The notes: generated from the sequence alone by a model not told the origin. Shown: positions 1 to 8,369, counted from the first letter of the stretch. The stretch: DNA of 64,000 nucleotides from Paenibacillus woosongensis (GCF_030122845.1 NZ_CP126084.1:1550001-1614000); one strand, 5' to 3'. A program made the numbers and translations.

Positions 1-1
1 G

Positions 2-187
2 CGGCTGATTACGCGGCTGCTGTTTGTTCTGGCGGTTATTCTATGGCTGCCTCTGCTCGCGGCTGCCGCAGGCTCCGGTTCAAGTCTGCTGATTACCTTA
101 GGCGGACTGGTCGCTGGCGTGCTGCTTGTGCTGCTGCTTCGCGCGAACTGGACCCGGAAATGGAGCAGCCTGGAAGAGGATGAGTAG
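2..187 (+). CDS. C-terminal end of a membrane protein (partial)
   Basis: The open frame enters from the left edge and ends at TAG 185-187. The visible 61 residues hold two hydrophobic stretches (around LLFVLAVILWLPLLAAAAG and LLITLGGLVAGVLLVLLL), then a short basic and acidic cytoplasmic-looking tail ending in EEDE. This fits the last two membrane spans of an integral membrane protein. The family cannot be named from this fragment. A symmetric terminator follows 30 bases downstream, so this is the last gene of its transcript. Confidence 0.7.
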   Translation, partial: RLITRLLFVLAVILWLPLLAAAAGSGSSLLITLGGLVAGVLLVLLLRANWTRKWSSLEEDE

Positions 188-216
188 AAGCATTAAATAG
201 GTTTCGCTTAACGGCA

Positions 217-244
217 AAACGCCCTGCAGCTGCAGGGCGTTTTG
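217..244. terminator. Bidirectional intrinsic terminator
   Basis: A perfect palindrome, AAAACGCCCTGCAG followed by CTGCAGGGCGTTTT, has A and T runs on both flanks. It can terminate the rightward membrane-protein gene and the leftward YjcZ-like gene. Confidence 0.85.
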
Positions 245-267
245 TATTCCATTCAAAGAGTCGTGGA

Positions 268-390
268 TCAAAAAATAAAGGCACGGCTCACAATGACTAA
301 CAAAATAAATAGTACGAGGATCACGCCTGTGCTGGTCCCAAATCCAAACCCGCCACAGCTGCCACAACCGCCTCTTACTCCGTCGCTCAT
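268..390 (-). CDS. YjcZ-family tiny sporulation membrane protein
   Basis: A 40-residue reading frame with a Gly-rich N-terminus (residues ~6-18, including GGCGSCGGFGFG) is followed by one hydrophobic segment (GVILVLFILLVIVSRAFIF) running to the C-terminus. This is the layout of the tiny YjcZ / Tiny_TM_bacill proteins of Bacillus and Paenibacillus, which are often spore-associated and of unknown function. The start chosen is the ATG at 390. An AAAGGGGA ribosome site lies 7 bases upstream, and another in-frame ATG at 396 is too close to it. The two Cys residues in the Gly region are unusual for the family. The gene lies downstream of, and in the same direction as, the aminotransferase, and ends at the palindromic terminator. 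Confidence 0.72.
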   Translation of the reverse strand: MSDGVRGGCGSCGGFGFGTSTGVILVLFILLVIVSRAFIF

Positions 391-495
391 ATACATTCCC
401 CTTTCCACACTGACATGGTGTAAATGTCTACATCGTATTGTATGTCAGGGGGTCTTAGCATGCTTGGGCGATTGCGCAGATTTCAGAACATGATA

Positions 496-1791
496 TTAGC
501 CTTTCAAGTCCAGTACGGCTTTGTAAATAATGTCGAACAGTTCTTCCAGGTTCTCTTCGGCAATGCAGGAGAAGGCGACGCGCAGATCGTGATCGCCAAG
601 GGCGATAGTTCCGACGCCATATTCCTGAAGCAAGCGTTGACGAACCTCCTCTGCCTGAACCCCCTTCAGCTTAAGACACATGAAGTAGCCCGAGTTGAAC
701 GGGTAGTATTCCCACACATCAGCGTACTTTTCGCTGTCGAGCAGCGATTTTACCTTGTTGGCGCGGCCTTTCATAATATGGAACTTCTCTTCCTTCTGCC
801 CATCGAATTCCGGCGACTTCAGCGCATGAAGGATAAATGTTTGCGACGGGTGAGAGCAGCTCGAGACGGTGGCGCGGATAATGCCGAGCGTTTTCTGCTC
901 CAGAGCCGCAAGAACCTCCCTGCTCTCTGCTGCAAAGGTGATGAAGCCAACACGGAATCCCCAGACGTATTCCTCTTTGGTGGCGCCGTCCACTTTTACC
1001 GGTAAAATGCGCGGGTGGAGTCCGGCAAGCTTGCCGAAGAGCGATTCGGACAGGGAGTCCTCAAAAAATAGCCCAAAGTAGGCGTCATCCGTAACGACCA
1101 CGACGTTGATGCCCGCTTCCGCTGCTTCCTGGATGGCGGCGACGATCTGTTCTCCTTCTTTGGCACCCGGCGTGTAGCCGGTCGGATTGTTCGGGAAATT
1201 AAGAACAACAACGGCTTTGCCTTTGTCTTTTTGCGCAAGAAGAGACTCGCGGAGACCCTCGCTGTTGAATTTCATATCGTCCGTGAACAGTGGATAGTTC
1301 ACGATGTCAGCATGACGGCGGATGCCGAAAGTCAGCTCATAGTTCTCCCAATTTTTGTCCGGATAAATCACGGCGTCCCCCTCATCAACGAACAGGTCCG
1401 CAACGATGCTAAGCCCATGCGTCAACGCATTGGTTACTACGGGATTGCCGAAGCTTTTGCCGTCCAGGGAAGGATTCTCGCGGATCATCTTCTCGCGCCA
1501 GACGCTCCTAAGCTCGGGTTTGCCGGCAGGGGGAGCGTAGGGGTACAAATCCTGCGGCTTATAGGCGGACAAGTTGTCCTGAATGACAGCAAGATGCATC
1601 GGGCCGCCGTTCTCCGTGGCAATTCCGATCGTGGCATTGAACTTCTTTGCAAGGCTGGAGGCTTCCGCAGATTGGCTGAGTATTCCTTCCTTCGGAAAAT
1701 AAATCTCCTTGCCCAGCGTGGACAACATATCGTATAAATGGGCGTTACCTGCTTTAAGACTTTCGTTCAACTGCTCCGCAAGTGGATTCAT
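496..1791 (-). CDS. Class I/II PLP-dependent aminotransferase
   Basis: A 431-residue fold-type I aminotransferase. Visible landmarks are the NNPTG motif at residue ~201, the D-A-Y cofactor-binding motif at ~236 and a candidate Schiff-base lysine in VDGATKEE (~262), followed by WGFRVGF with a phosphate-binding arginine. The C-terminal domain ends with a substrate-arginine-like region (LRVAFSCI). It transfers amino groups between an amino acid and a keto acid in the cytoplasm. The substrate cannot be assigned, and aromatic or aspartate-type specificity is possible. The start ATG has a good GGAAGGATG site. Upstream on the same strand lies a PNPOx-fold gene, and beyond it a divergent MocR regulator, so PLP-linked control of the group is plausible. 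Confidence 0.88.
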   Translation of the reverse strand: MNPLAEQLNESLKAGNAHLYDMLSTLGKEIYFPKEGILSQSAEASSLAKKFNATIGIATENGGPMHLAVIQDNLSAYKPQDLYPYAPPAGKPELRSVWREKMIRENPSLDGKSFGNPVVTNALTHGLSIVADLFVDEGDAVIYPDKNWENYELTFGIRRHADIVNYPLFTDDMKFNSEGLRESLLAQKDKGKAVVVLNFPNNPTGYTPGAKEGEQIVAAIQEAAEAGINVVVVTDDAYFGLFFEDSLSESLFGKLAGLHPRILPVKVDGATKEEYVWGFRVGFITFAAESREVLAALEQKTLGIIRATVSSCSHPSQTFILHALKSPEFDGQKEEKFHIMKGRANKVKSLLDSEKYADVWEYYPFNSGYFMCLKLKGVQAEEVRQRLLQEYGVGTIALGDHDLRVAFSCIAEENLEELFDIIYKAVLDLKG

Positions 1792-1817
1792 TGCGTAATC
1801 ATCCTTCCGATCAGTTT

Positions 1818-1881
1818 GATATAATGGTTAGCTTCCGAATTTACTGCCTAACATTATATCACTTTGACTGTATGGAGTCGA
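1818..1881 (-). promoter_or_regulatory. Promoter with inverted repeat ahead of the aminotransferase
   Basis: On the minus strand TCGACT (1881-1876), a 17-base spacer and TATAAT (1858-1853) form a sigma-A-type promoter. The -10 element lies in one arm of an inverted repeat: GATATAATGGTTAG at 1818-1831 and CTAACATTATATC at 1848-1860, 13 pairs with one unpaired base and a 16-base loop. The repeat lies downstream of the presumed start, so it could be an operator or a leader hairpin. Confidence 0.5.
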
Positions 1882-1892
1882 TGGATTTCATC

Positions 1893-2519
1893 TTAGCTCC
1901 CGGCATGATGAGGACAGTATTTATGCATCAGCTCTACGGTCTCCTCGTCTAACTCCCCGCCTCTCTTCTGAAGCCCTTGAAGAACATTGTCGAATTTATG
2001 GTCATTCAGGTTTTGTCCGAACTTGAATTTGGCGCTGATCTCCTCCGGGACGATACGAAACAATGCGACCGCCTTCAATTGCCCGGCATACTGCGGGTCT
2101 TCCGGATCGATAGGCTCGTATCCGCCTTCTGGCTGGAGCTTCTCCATGAACAGCGTGAAGGCATCGGCCTTTTCCCGCAAATCGCTTACGGCTTCGGCAT
2201 GCCCCCGAACCATGACGCTTTTGAAATAGGCAGAGGCTGGACAAGCCAGCTGCGGATCAGTGAAGTAGGATGGAATAATCGCATATTCCTTGGCTACCGT
2301 GAAGCTGACTTGCGGATTTGCCTTTAAATGCTTCATTTTCTCTCCAGCGAGACTGCCGTGGAAATAAAAATAGCCGTCCCCATATACAAAATTCAAAGGT
2401 GTAACCCGGCAAGCGCCGTCGCTGCCCACGGTTCCAAGAAAGCCGAAGCTCATCTCCCGCAGGAATTCGGCAATTTCCTGCTTGTTTTCGCTCATCGAAA
2501 ATTCTTTTCTTCTCATCAT
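1893..2519 (-). CDS. Pyridoxamine 5'-phosphate oxidase-fold flavoprotein
   Basis: A 208-residue protein with the split-barrel PNPOx/FMN-binding fold. The N-terminal strand FGFLGTVGSDGACRVTPLNFVY, then YFHGSLAGEKMKHLKANPQV and the later KSVMVRGHAE region, is the usual pattern of the nitroimidazole-resistance/PNPOx-like subgroup. Members bind FMN or F420-like cofactors, and the exact reaction is unknown. The start at 2519 has GGAGGG eight bases upstream. The C-terminal Cys-Pro-His-His (KYCPHHAGS) may bind metal. It is divergent from a MocR/GntR regulator across a 126-bp control region with an operator-like inverted repeat, so it is a likely regulatory target of that protein. Confidence 0.85.
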   Translation of the reverse strand: MMRRKEFSMSENKQEIAEFLREMSFGFLGTVGSDGACRVTPLNFVYGDGYFYFHGSLAGEKMKHLKANPQVSFTVAKEYAIIPSYFTDPQLACPASAYFKSVMVRGHAEAVSDLREKADAFTLFMEKLQPEGGYEPIDPEDPQYAGQLKAVALFRIVPEEISAKFKFGQNLNDHKFDNVLQGLQKRGGELDEETVELMHKYCPHHAGS

Positions 2520-2577
2520 CCAATTTTCCCTCCATACTTGTGTCTATTAGCAGTTTCAACTTAGTTTAGGGGCTCGA

Positions 2578-2625
2578 TTGACAATAAAAAAGAACCAATT
2601 TACATTAAAATTATTGGTCCACTTT
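2578..2625 (+). promoter_or_regulatory. MocR gene promoter with inverted-repeat operator
   Basis: TTGACA (2578-2583), 17 bases and TACATT (2601-2606) form a sigma-A promoter reading into the MocR gene. Overlapping it are ACCAAT (2594-2599) and ATTGGT (2613-2618), each flanked outward by AAAG (2589-2592) or CTTT (2622-2625). On the minus strand the right half reads AAAGTGGACCAAT, close to the PdxR-type half-site AAAGTGGWCTA known from other Gram-positive bacteria. Autoregulation and control of the divergent PNPOx gene are inferred. Confidence 0.6.
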
Positions 2626-2645
2626 ACGGAGAGAGGTTGTTAGCC

Positions 2646-4106
2646 GTGGATTTTATTTTACCGATGGAGAAGCACAGCAAGCTGTATCGCTATAAATATT
2701 TGGCGCTTTATCATGCGCTGCGCGAGGCCATTCACGAAGGCACCCTTCCCGAGGGGACCCGTCTCCCCTCTACGCGTGAATTAGCCGCGCTTTATGGCGT
2801 ATCCCGAGGCAGTGTCTCCCAGGCCTACGATATGCTGCACGGCGACGGTTATATTCGGTCGGCTGCGGGGAGCGGCACTTATGTGTCCGGTGCGGCTCCC
2901 CGGTTAGCGGAGGGGCCCCGCAGAGGCGCGGCGATCGAACTGTCGGCATGGGGACGGACCCTATCGGGCCCGCTGTCTGGGACGGAGAAGGCGCGCCCCG
3001 ATACGAGCGGCATGATCTCATTTACTGACGCCGGCCCCTCTCTAGATTTATTTCCGCTTGCCGAGTGGAAGAGTGCGATTGCCGCCGCGGTCCGGGAAGA
3101 GCTCGATGCCTCCGCTCTGATGCTCGAGGACGCGGCTGGCGATATCGAGCTGCGCGAGGCGATCGCGGCTCATCTGCGGCGCAGCCGCGGCATTGCGGCA
3201 GATGCGGAGCACATCTGCCTGTTCAATGGCTCCATGCAGGCGCTTGCGCTCCTGACCCAGCTTCTGCTGGGTCAGGGCGAGCCGGCGGTACTGGAGAACC
3301 CGTGTTACACGGGGATCTCCAGAGCCGTCGCCGCCTGCGGAGGCATCGCCGTCCCCGCACCGGTGGACGGCGATGGCATCGTGCCGCGCGATTGGGACGC
3401 GCGGCTGCTGTTTGTGACGCCGGGTCGGCAGTTCCCGACCGGCGCAGTGCTGTCCCCGGCGCGGCGCCGGGAACTGCTCGCGTGGGCGGCGCGGCGGAAC
3501 GCTGTCATCATCGAAGATGATTATGACAGCGAGTTTCGCTTCGCGGGCCGCCCGCTGGAGCCGCTGAAGGCACTCGACCGCGAGGAACGGGTCGTGTACG
3601 TCGGCTCCTTCTCCAAGACGATGTTCGCCGCGCTGCGCATCGGCTACGCTGTGCTGCCGCCCAGCCTCGTCCAGCCGGCAATCCGCGCCAAGGCGCTGTA
3701 CGAGCCGGTATCGCCAGCGAGGCTGGAGCAGCGCGCGCTGGCCCGCTTCATGCGGCGCGGCGAGTATGCCCGCCACCTGCGGAGGATGCGCCGCTACTAT
3801 GGGGAGAAGCATGAATGGTTCCGGGCGCTGATGCAAAAGCACGCCGGGGAGCTGTTTGAGCTACATCCCTCGGATGCAGGCCTGCACATTTACGCGCGCT
3901 GGCGCGGCCTGGCGGAGGATTACGAGCTATTTCGCGAAGCGGCGATCGCGGGCGGCGTGCAATTCCGGGATACTGCCGATTACCAATTGGAAACGGGAGC
4001 TCCTGCGGCCTGCTTCAGCTTCGCTCACCTGGATCAAGAGCAGATGAAGGAAGGAATCCGGCGAATGGCGGATGTGTGGAAAGTTATTTTAAGCAGGCGC
4101 AAGTAA
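2646..4106 (+). CDS. MocR/PdxR-type GntR transcriptional regulator with aminotransferase domain
   Basis: A 486-residue fusion of an N-terminal winged helix-turn-helix of GntR type (residues ~15-80, LPSTRELAALYGVSRGSVSQAY) and a PLP-binding aminotransferase-like domain (VTPGRQFPTG, IIEDDYDSEFR, SFSKTMFAALRIGY with the lysine that would hold PLP). MocR proteins sense PLP or PLP-amino acid adducts and control vitamin B6 or amino acid genes. I chose GTG 2646 because GAGAGG lies nine bases upstream, while the in-frame TTG 2637 abuts that site. The middle of the gene is markedly GC-richer than its neighbours. Divergence from a PNPOx-fold gene supports a B6-related regulon but does not prove it. Confidence 0.88.
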   Translation: MDFILPMEKHSKLYRYKYLALYHALREAIHEGTLPEGTRLPSTRELAALYGVSRGSVSQAYDMLHGDGYIRSAAGSGTYVSGAAPRLAEGPRRGAAIELSAWGRTLSGPLSGTEKARPDTSGMISFTDAGPSLDLFPLAEWKSAIAAAVREELDASALMLEDAAGDIELREAIAAHLRRSRGIAADAEHICLFNGSMQALALLTQLLLGQGEPAVLENPCYTGISRAVAACGGIAVPAPVDGDGIVPRDWDARLLFVTPGRQFPTGAVLSPARRRELLAWAARRNAVIIEDDYDSEFRFAGRPLEPLKALDREERVVYVGSFSKTMFAALRIGYAVLPPSLVQPAIRAKALYEPVSPARLEQRALARFMRRGEYARHLRRMRRYYGEKHEWFRALMQKHAGELFELHPSDAGLHIYARWRGLAEDYELFREAAIAGGVQFRDTADYQLETGAPAACFSFAHLDQEQMKEGIRRMADVWKVILSRRK

Positions 4107-4165
4107 GCGATATAATATAGCTAGAAATGGCCTGTAGGGATATTCTGACTCAGGAGGGAAAGGAC

Positions 4166-4951
4166 ATGCTCCACGTATCACCATCCTCGATTATATTGAA
4201 GCCGGCTTTTGCCAAAATCGTTTGCGAGCCGGGCTGGAAATGGCATAAGCGGGATAAGCCGCTTGCGAATTACGATTTATTCTATGTGTGGAGCGGAGAA
4301 GGTACGGTCACTTTGAATGACCAGCCGATCCCCGTCACCAAAGGAAGCTGCTTTTTATTCCGGCGCGGCGACCACACCTACGCTACGCATAATCCGCAGC
4401 GCCCGCTAGTGTTGACCTATATTCATTTTGACCTGAGCGAGCCCGTTACCGAGGTGCCGAATCCTTACCGCAAGCTTGAGGATACGCTTGATTTTGAATA
4501 CTTGCTGTCGCGTTATGTGCGCCTTTTCCTACTTAAAGCGTACGCCTTCGAGCAAGAGGCCCAGCTGATTCTCAAGCAGCTGCTGATTCATTTGTTGCGC
4601 GAGGAGCGATATGTTCCCGTAGAGAAAAAGGTCAGCAATCAGCTGGCCGAAATCATTCTGGAGGCCGCCAATTACGTTGTGCAGCACCCGGGCCTGCCGC
4701 ATAAAGTAGAAAGCTTGTCAGCACGCGCCGGGCTCTCGCCAAGATATTTTTCCTTGAAATTCAAGGAGCTGATCGGCATGCCGGTTCAGGCCTACATCAT
4801 TAAATCAAGAATCGACCGGGCCCAGCACCTGCTGCTGCATGCAGGGATGAATGTCACCGAGGTGGCTGATGCGCTAGGATATAAAGATATCTTTTTCTTT
4901 AGCCGCCAATTCAAGCAGCATACCGGAAAAAGCCCTTCTGAAATCAGATAA
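4166..4951 (+). CDS. AraC-family transcriptional regulator
   Basis: A 261-residue regulator. The N-terminal cupin-type sensor domain (residues ~20-100, with WKWHKRDKPLANYDLFYVW and GSCFLFRRGDHTYATHN) would bind a small ligand, typically a sugar. The C-terminal ~100 residues carry the paired AraC helix-turn-helix motifs (LSARAGLSPRYFSLKFKEL and VTEVADALGYKDIFFFSRQF), ending in TGKSPSEIR. The start ATG has AGGAGGGAAAGG just upstream. The earlier in-frame ATG at 4127 lacks a ribosome site. The target is unknown, and the next intact metabolic gene downstream is not obviously linked. Confidence 0.88.
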   Translation: MLHVSPSSIILKPAFAKIVCEPGWKWHKRDKPLANYDLFYVWSGEGTVTLNDQPIPVTKGSCFLFRRGDHTYATHNPQRPLVLTYIHFDLSEPVTEVPNPYRKLEDTLDFEYLLSRYVRLFLLKAYAFEQEAQLILKQLLIHLLREERYVPVEKKVSNQLAEIILEAANYVVQHPGLPHKVESLSARAGLSPRYFSLKFKELIGMPVQAYIIKSRIDRAQHLLLHAGMNVTEVADALGYKDIFFFSRQFKQHTGKSPSEIR

Positions 4952-5038
4952 GGGAAAAATTAAAGAGGGAATGTGTTTCAACTGCCTCCGTTTCGGGTAA
5001 ATCATTTTAGCTTTGCGGCTAGAAGGAGGTGATTCTTA

Positions 5039-5155
5039 ATGGGACAAAGACGGCGGATTCGCAGCCGTCAGTGTTTGGTGGCTGGCGGCAACATTTTTCG
5101 AAATCGCATACGTCGAATCCGGGTATCCGGTCATGAAGGATATCATTGGTTCTGA
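5039..5155 (+). CDS. Arg-rich 38-residue small protein, function unknown
   Basis: A short reading frame preceded by a near-perfect ribosome site, AGAAGGAGGTGATT, six to eight bases before ATG 5039, and followed by an intrinsic terminator 33 bases after its stop. The peptide is very basic (QRRRIRSR near the start, FRNRIRRIRV in the middle) and ends GHEGYHWF. I do not recognise the family. The strong translation signal and the terminator argue for a real gene. Basic small proteins of spore formers can be coat or DNA-associated, but nothing here proves that. Confidence 0.55.
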   Translation: MGQRRRIRSRQCLVAGGNIFRNRIRRIRVSGHEGYHWF

Positions 5156-5187
5156 TTATTATAGCTGAATATAACATTGATCATAGA

Positions 5188-5222
5188 AGCAGCGGCTTGC
5201 GGAAGCCGGCTGCTTTTTTATA
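5188..5222 (+). terminator. Intrinsic terminator
   Basis: GCAGCGGCTT, a short loop and AAGCCGGCTGC form a stem with one bulge, followed by TTTTTTA. It closes the 38-residue gene. Confidence 0.75.
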
Positions 5223-5421
5223 TTTGGCAAGCGGACGTGTCAAGTTCTCGGTAGAAATAAACTTAATATCGTAGAAATAGTATTATATTTTGTTGGCGCG
5301 CTGAATCCTCGTCCTAATTTAATCCTACTACAATAAAGGCGTAGACGATCATCGGGGTAACATGGCACGGATCGTTTTATGTTCAATGCAACTACATAAA
5401 GTACAGGGAGGAAGGAAAGCA

Positions 5422-6452
5422 ATGAGGACAATGCCAAGGATTCAAAAGTCGTTCATCATTTTCTTGATTGTGCTGTTGGCGCTGCCAGGCGTGCTCAGCT
5501 CGGATGCAAAGACGGCTGAAGCAGCGGGGGCAAGCACGGCATCTGTGGAAGTTTCGATTGACAATCCAGGGTTCGAAAGCGGCGACCTTACGGGCTGGAC
5601 AGTAACCGGTGCCACTTACGCGGCTTTGGTAAAAAACAGTTCCGGTGATGCCCATATCGGAAACCATGCTTTTAATTACTGGTATGACGCTCACGGGTAT
5701 GAGCTCCGTTTGTCGCAAACGATCGGCGGGCTGAAGGACGGAACCTATGAACTGAGGGCGTGGGCTTCGGGAGAAAATGGAGCCGCGGATTTGCGTCTGT
5801 TCGCCGAAACCAAAGACGCTGGCGGCAACCCCTCTGTCCAAAGTACGGCTATCGTCAATTCCGGCTGGAACAATTGGACTCAGTACATCGTTCAGAATAT
5901 CGAGGTTGCCGGAGGGGAAATAACCTTCGGTTTTGATGTTGCCGCTCCGGCTGACTATTGGGGATATTTTGACAATATCAAACTGGTAAAGGTGGTGCAG
6001 GGCCAGCCGTTTGACCCGAATGAATTCATTACAGGCGTGGATATTTCTACGCTGCAGGCGTTAGAGGATATCGGGGTCAAATATTATGAAGGCGGAGTAG
6101 AGAAGGATCTGCTGGAGATTTTGAAAAATCATGGTGTCAACTACGGCGAACCGTACCAATGCCGGTGACTAGACAGGAGATGGCCGTAATGCTGACGAAG
6201 GCCTATGCGCTCCGGGGAGGAGTCATGGGCACGCCGGAAGCTGCGGAAAGCTTTGCAGATGCAGTTCAAATCGCCGATTGGGCACAAGCTTCCGTAAATG
6301 CGGCTCATGCTCTAGGACTGATTCAAGGCAGAGGCCAAGGAGAGTTTGCTCCGGCAGCCTCTTATTCCTTCGGATCATCTTGGGGAAGCCGCATCCTAGC
6401 CCCAGGTCTGGGATTAACTCCGGTCTTCAGCCTGTGGAGCCAAATAAATTAA
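5422..6452 (+). pseudogene. Collapsed GH53 endo-galactanase with SLH domain
   Basis: The intact part begins at ATG 5422 (GGGAGGAAGG upstream) with a signal peptide (hydrophobic FIIFLIVLLALPGVLS). A carbohydrate-binding module follows (NPGFESGDLTGWTVTG to YWGYFDNIKLVKV, CBM61-like), then the opening of a GH53 arabinogalactan endo-1,4-galactosidase (GVDISTLQALEDIGVKYY ... LKNHGVNY). Where VRLRVWNDP should follow, the reading changes near 6140 to an S-layer homology domain in another frame (MPVTRQEMAVMLTKAY, SFADAVQIADWAQ), which itself breaks after GEFAPAAS. The whole catalytic barrel is missing. This is an internal deletion with frame loss in a formerly surface-anchored secreted enzyme. Confidence 0.8.
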
Positions 6453-6565
6453 TGGTTACAATTAAGAGAGTACCTATGAGGGAATTTCTTCACTTACATA
6501 ACGGGTATACACAATGTAACTTAAGCAAAGTGCAGAAGGAGAACAATAGGAGGCAGGAGCGGATT

Positions 6566-7461
6566 ATGAGTCGTATCAGAAATAAACACAGAAGCCGGCT
6601 GAATTCCATTACGATGACGGCGGCGGCAGTAACGCTGGCCATGCTGGCTGGTTGCGGTATTCAAGATAAATCCGATGAAGTGATTGTCCAGGCCGCAAGT
6701 TCGTTGGAGCAATCGGTCATCCATGCTGCGGATAAGTGGGGGCAAAGGAGCAAGGAGGCAGGCTTGTTCCGGGAAATCTCTACGTACCAGCAGGTGGGCA
6801 AGGCGACAAGGCTTAGTCTCGACCATACGGTCGGCAATATGAAAGTCAGCGCTTATGACGGGGAGGAAATCCGCGTTCATGCCGTGGTATGGTTTGGGAA
6901 ATCGACTCACCAGGAGAGCAGGCAGCGCATATTGAAGCAAGCGGAGGTATCCGTGATTGAGAAGGGCGGCAATTGAGGATCGTGACGCATCCGAAGGATG
7001 ATCCTGACTCGAGTCTATGGAAATGGGCGGAAAAGAAATATGGGTTCTCTGATTTCATGATCGATTACGAGATAGAGGTGCCGGCAGCTTTAGAGAGCTA
7101 TGATATCCGGCTTGATGTTGGCAATGTTGAGCTCCATGACCTGAAAGGAAGCTACAGCATCCGCAGTGAAGTCGGGCAGGTTAAATTGGATAATGTCCGC
7201 ATTTCGGGACAGTCTTCCGTAGCAACGTCTACGGGCAGCGTTGACGTGCGCATAGCCGAATTGAGCGGCCAAGGCCAGCTTCATGTCCAGACGGAGATCG
7301 GAAATATCCATGCAGCCCTGGACAATGCTGTGCAATGCACGCTTGTGATTAAGAACGACATGGGGAAAATTACCGGAGCTGCAGAAGGAACGAGCCAGAT
7401 CAATGGCGGTGGTGGACAAATCCTGCTGCAAACACAAGTTGGCTCAATTACGGTGGAGTAA
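6566..7461 (+). pseudogene. DUF4097-type lipoprotein split by a frameshift
   Basis: ATG 6566 (AGGAGGCAGGAG upstream) opens a lipoprotein with lipobox LAGC, Cys30. The frame stops at TGA 6974-6976, but the adjacent frame continues the same protein from about 6973 (RIVTHPKDDPDSS) to TAA 7461. That part has the repeated beta-strand pattern of DUF4097-like adhesin domains (LDVGNVELHDLKG, SEVGQVKLDNV, TEIGNIHAAL, TQVGSITVE). One base lost near 6970-6975 would explain the break. Overlapping TTG/TGA at the junction could permit recoupled translation, so loss of function is not certain, and a sequencing error is also possible. A convergent terminator follows. Confidence 0.75.
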
Positions 7462-7483
7462 TTTTAGCCCTAAGATAGCTAAA

Positions 7484-7511
7484 CAGGCCATCCTCTATAG
7501 AGGATGGCCTG
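7484..7511. terminator. Hairpin between convergent genes
   Basis: CAGGCCATCCTC, TATA and GAGGATGGCCTG form a perfect 12-pair stem between the lipoprotein remnant and psd. The flanking T-runs are weak, so it may act as a bidirectional terminator or an RNA-stabilising hairpin. Confidence 0.65.
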
Positions 7512-7553
7512 CTCGAAAAATGTATAAAATTTCAGTCCAGCTGGTTCGTCAAA

Positions 7554-8369
7554 TCAAGAATGGGCTGTCATGGAACGCTTGCCAGCGGTGTGAAATCTCC
7601 CTAAAGGCTCTCCCATTTTGACCTTAGAGCCTGGGGCAAGCTCAGGAAGGGGCTCAAATGTATCGTTCTCGACCAGCAGGACGACGGTTGAGCCGAATTC
7701 GAAATAAGCCATATCGTCTCCCCGGTTCCAGTGCTTCGCTTCGGCATCCGTATATTTAATGCTGCTTACGTTCATGGCCCCGACTTTGACTACGGCAACT
7801 TCTCCGAGGTCGTGGGAGATATATGTGATTAGCCGTTCATTGCGGCTGAGTACCTTCCGCATATTTCTCATTCCAAAATCATTGACGGGATAGACCTTTC
7901 CTTTTATATGCTCGCTCTCCAGCTTGCTTCCCGTTATTGGGGCATGAATGCGGTGATAGTCGGTCGGACTAAGGTATAGCACGAAGAAAAAGCCATGATT
8001 ATAGCTATGCGCGCGCGGGGAGTAATTAAGCAGTTCTTCCAAAGAGTAGTCCTGGCCCTTGACGTTAAGAATTGTTCCTGTTTGAATTTCTCCCATTGCA
8101 GTAATTAATGCATCGACGGGGCTGATCATCCCTTCCGGAAGGGAATGAATCGGGCGCATGTCCGGCTTGAGCCTGCGCGTGAAAAATTCGTTCAGCGTCC
8201 GGTATTCTTTAATGTCCTTTTCGGCTTCATCTAGCGGAATGCCATAGGATTTAGCGAAAGCAGGAATAAGAATCCGGCTTGCTTCCGAGTGTGAGAACCG
8301 GCCCATCAGCCGGGAGATCCATTTCCGGGAGGTAAGCTCCGTCATCCATTTCATCCATTTTGCGATCAA
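7554..8369 (-). CDS. psd: Phosphatidylserine decarboxylase proenzyme
   Basis: A 271-residue enzyme that decarboxylates phosphatidylserine to phosphatidylethanolamine at the membrane. Landmarks are FFTRRLKPDMRPI, the PVDALITAMG segment, DYHRIHAPITG and the self-cleavage site FGST (residues ~229-232). At FGST the chain splits to create the pyruvoyl group on serine. FGST replaces the enterobacterial LGST, as in other Bacillota. The start is TTG 8369 with GGGGG about eight bases upstream, and no better ATG fits the conserved N-terminus. The gene appears to be transcribed alone, and no phosphatidylserine synthase is adjacent. Confidence 0.92.
   Translation of the reverse strand: MIAKWMKWMTELTSRKWISRLMGRFSHSEASRILIPAFAKSYGIPLDEAEKDIKEYRTLNEFFTRRLKPDMRPIHSLPEGMISPVDALITAMGEIQTGTILNVKGQDYSLEELLNYSPRAHSYNHGFFFVLYLSPTDYHRIHAPITGSKLESEHIKGKVYPVNDFGMRNMRKVLSRNERLITYISHDLGEVAVVKVGAMNVSSIKYTDAEAKHWNRGDDMAYFEFGSTVVLLVENDTFEPLPELAPGSKVKMGEPLGRFHTAGKRSMTAHS

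Noticed and set aside
424-1737. Rightward open frames opposite the aminotransferase
   Set aside because: Shadow frames. The minus-strand protein has all motifs of a PLP aminotransferase and good translation signals.
3048-3842. Long minus-strand frame inside the MocR gene
   Set aside because: GC-rich shadow of a clearly conserved regulator, with no ribosome site or recognisable motif.
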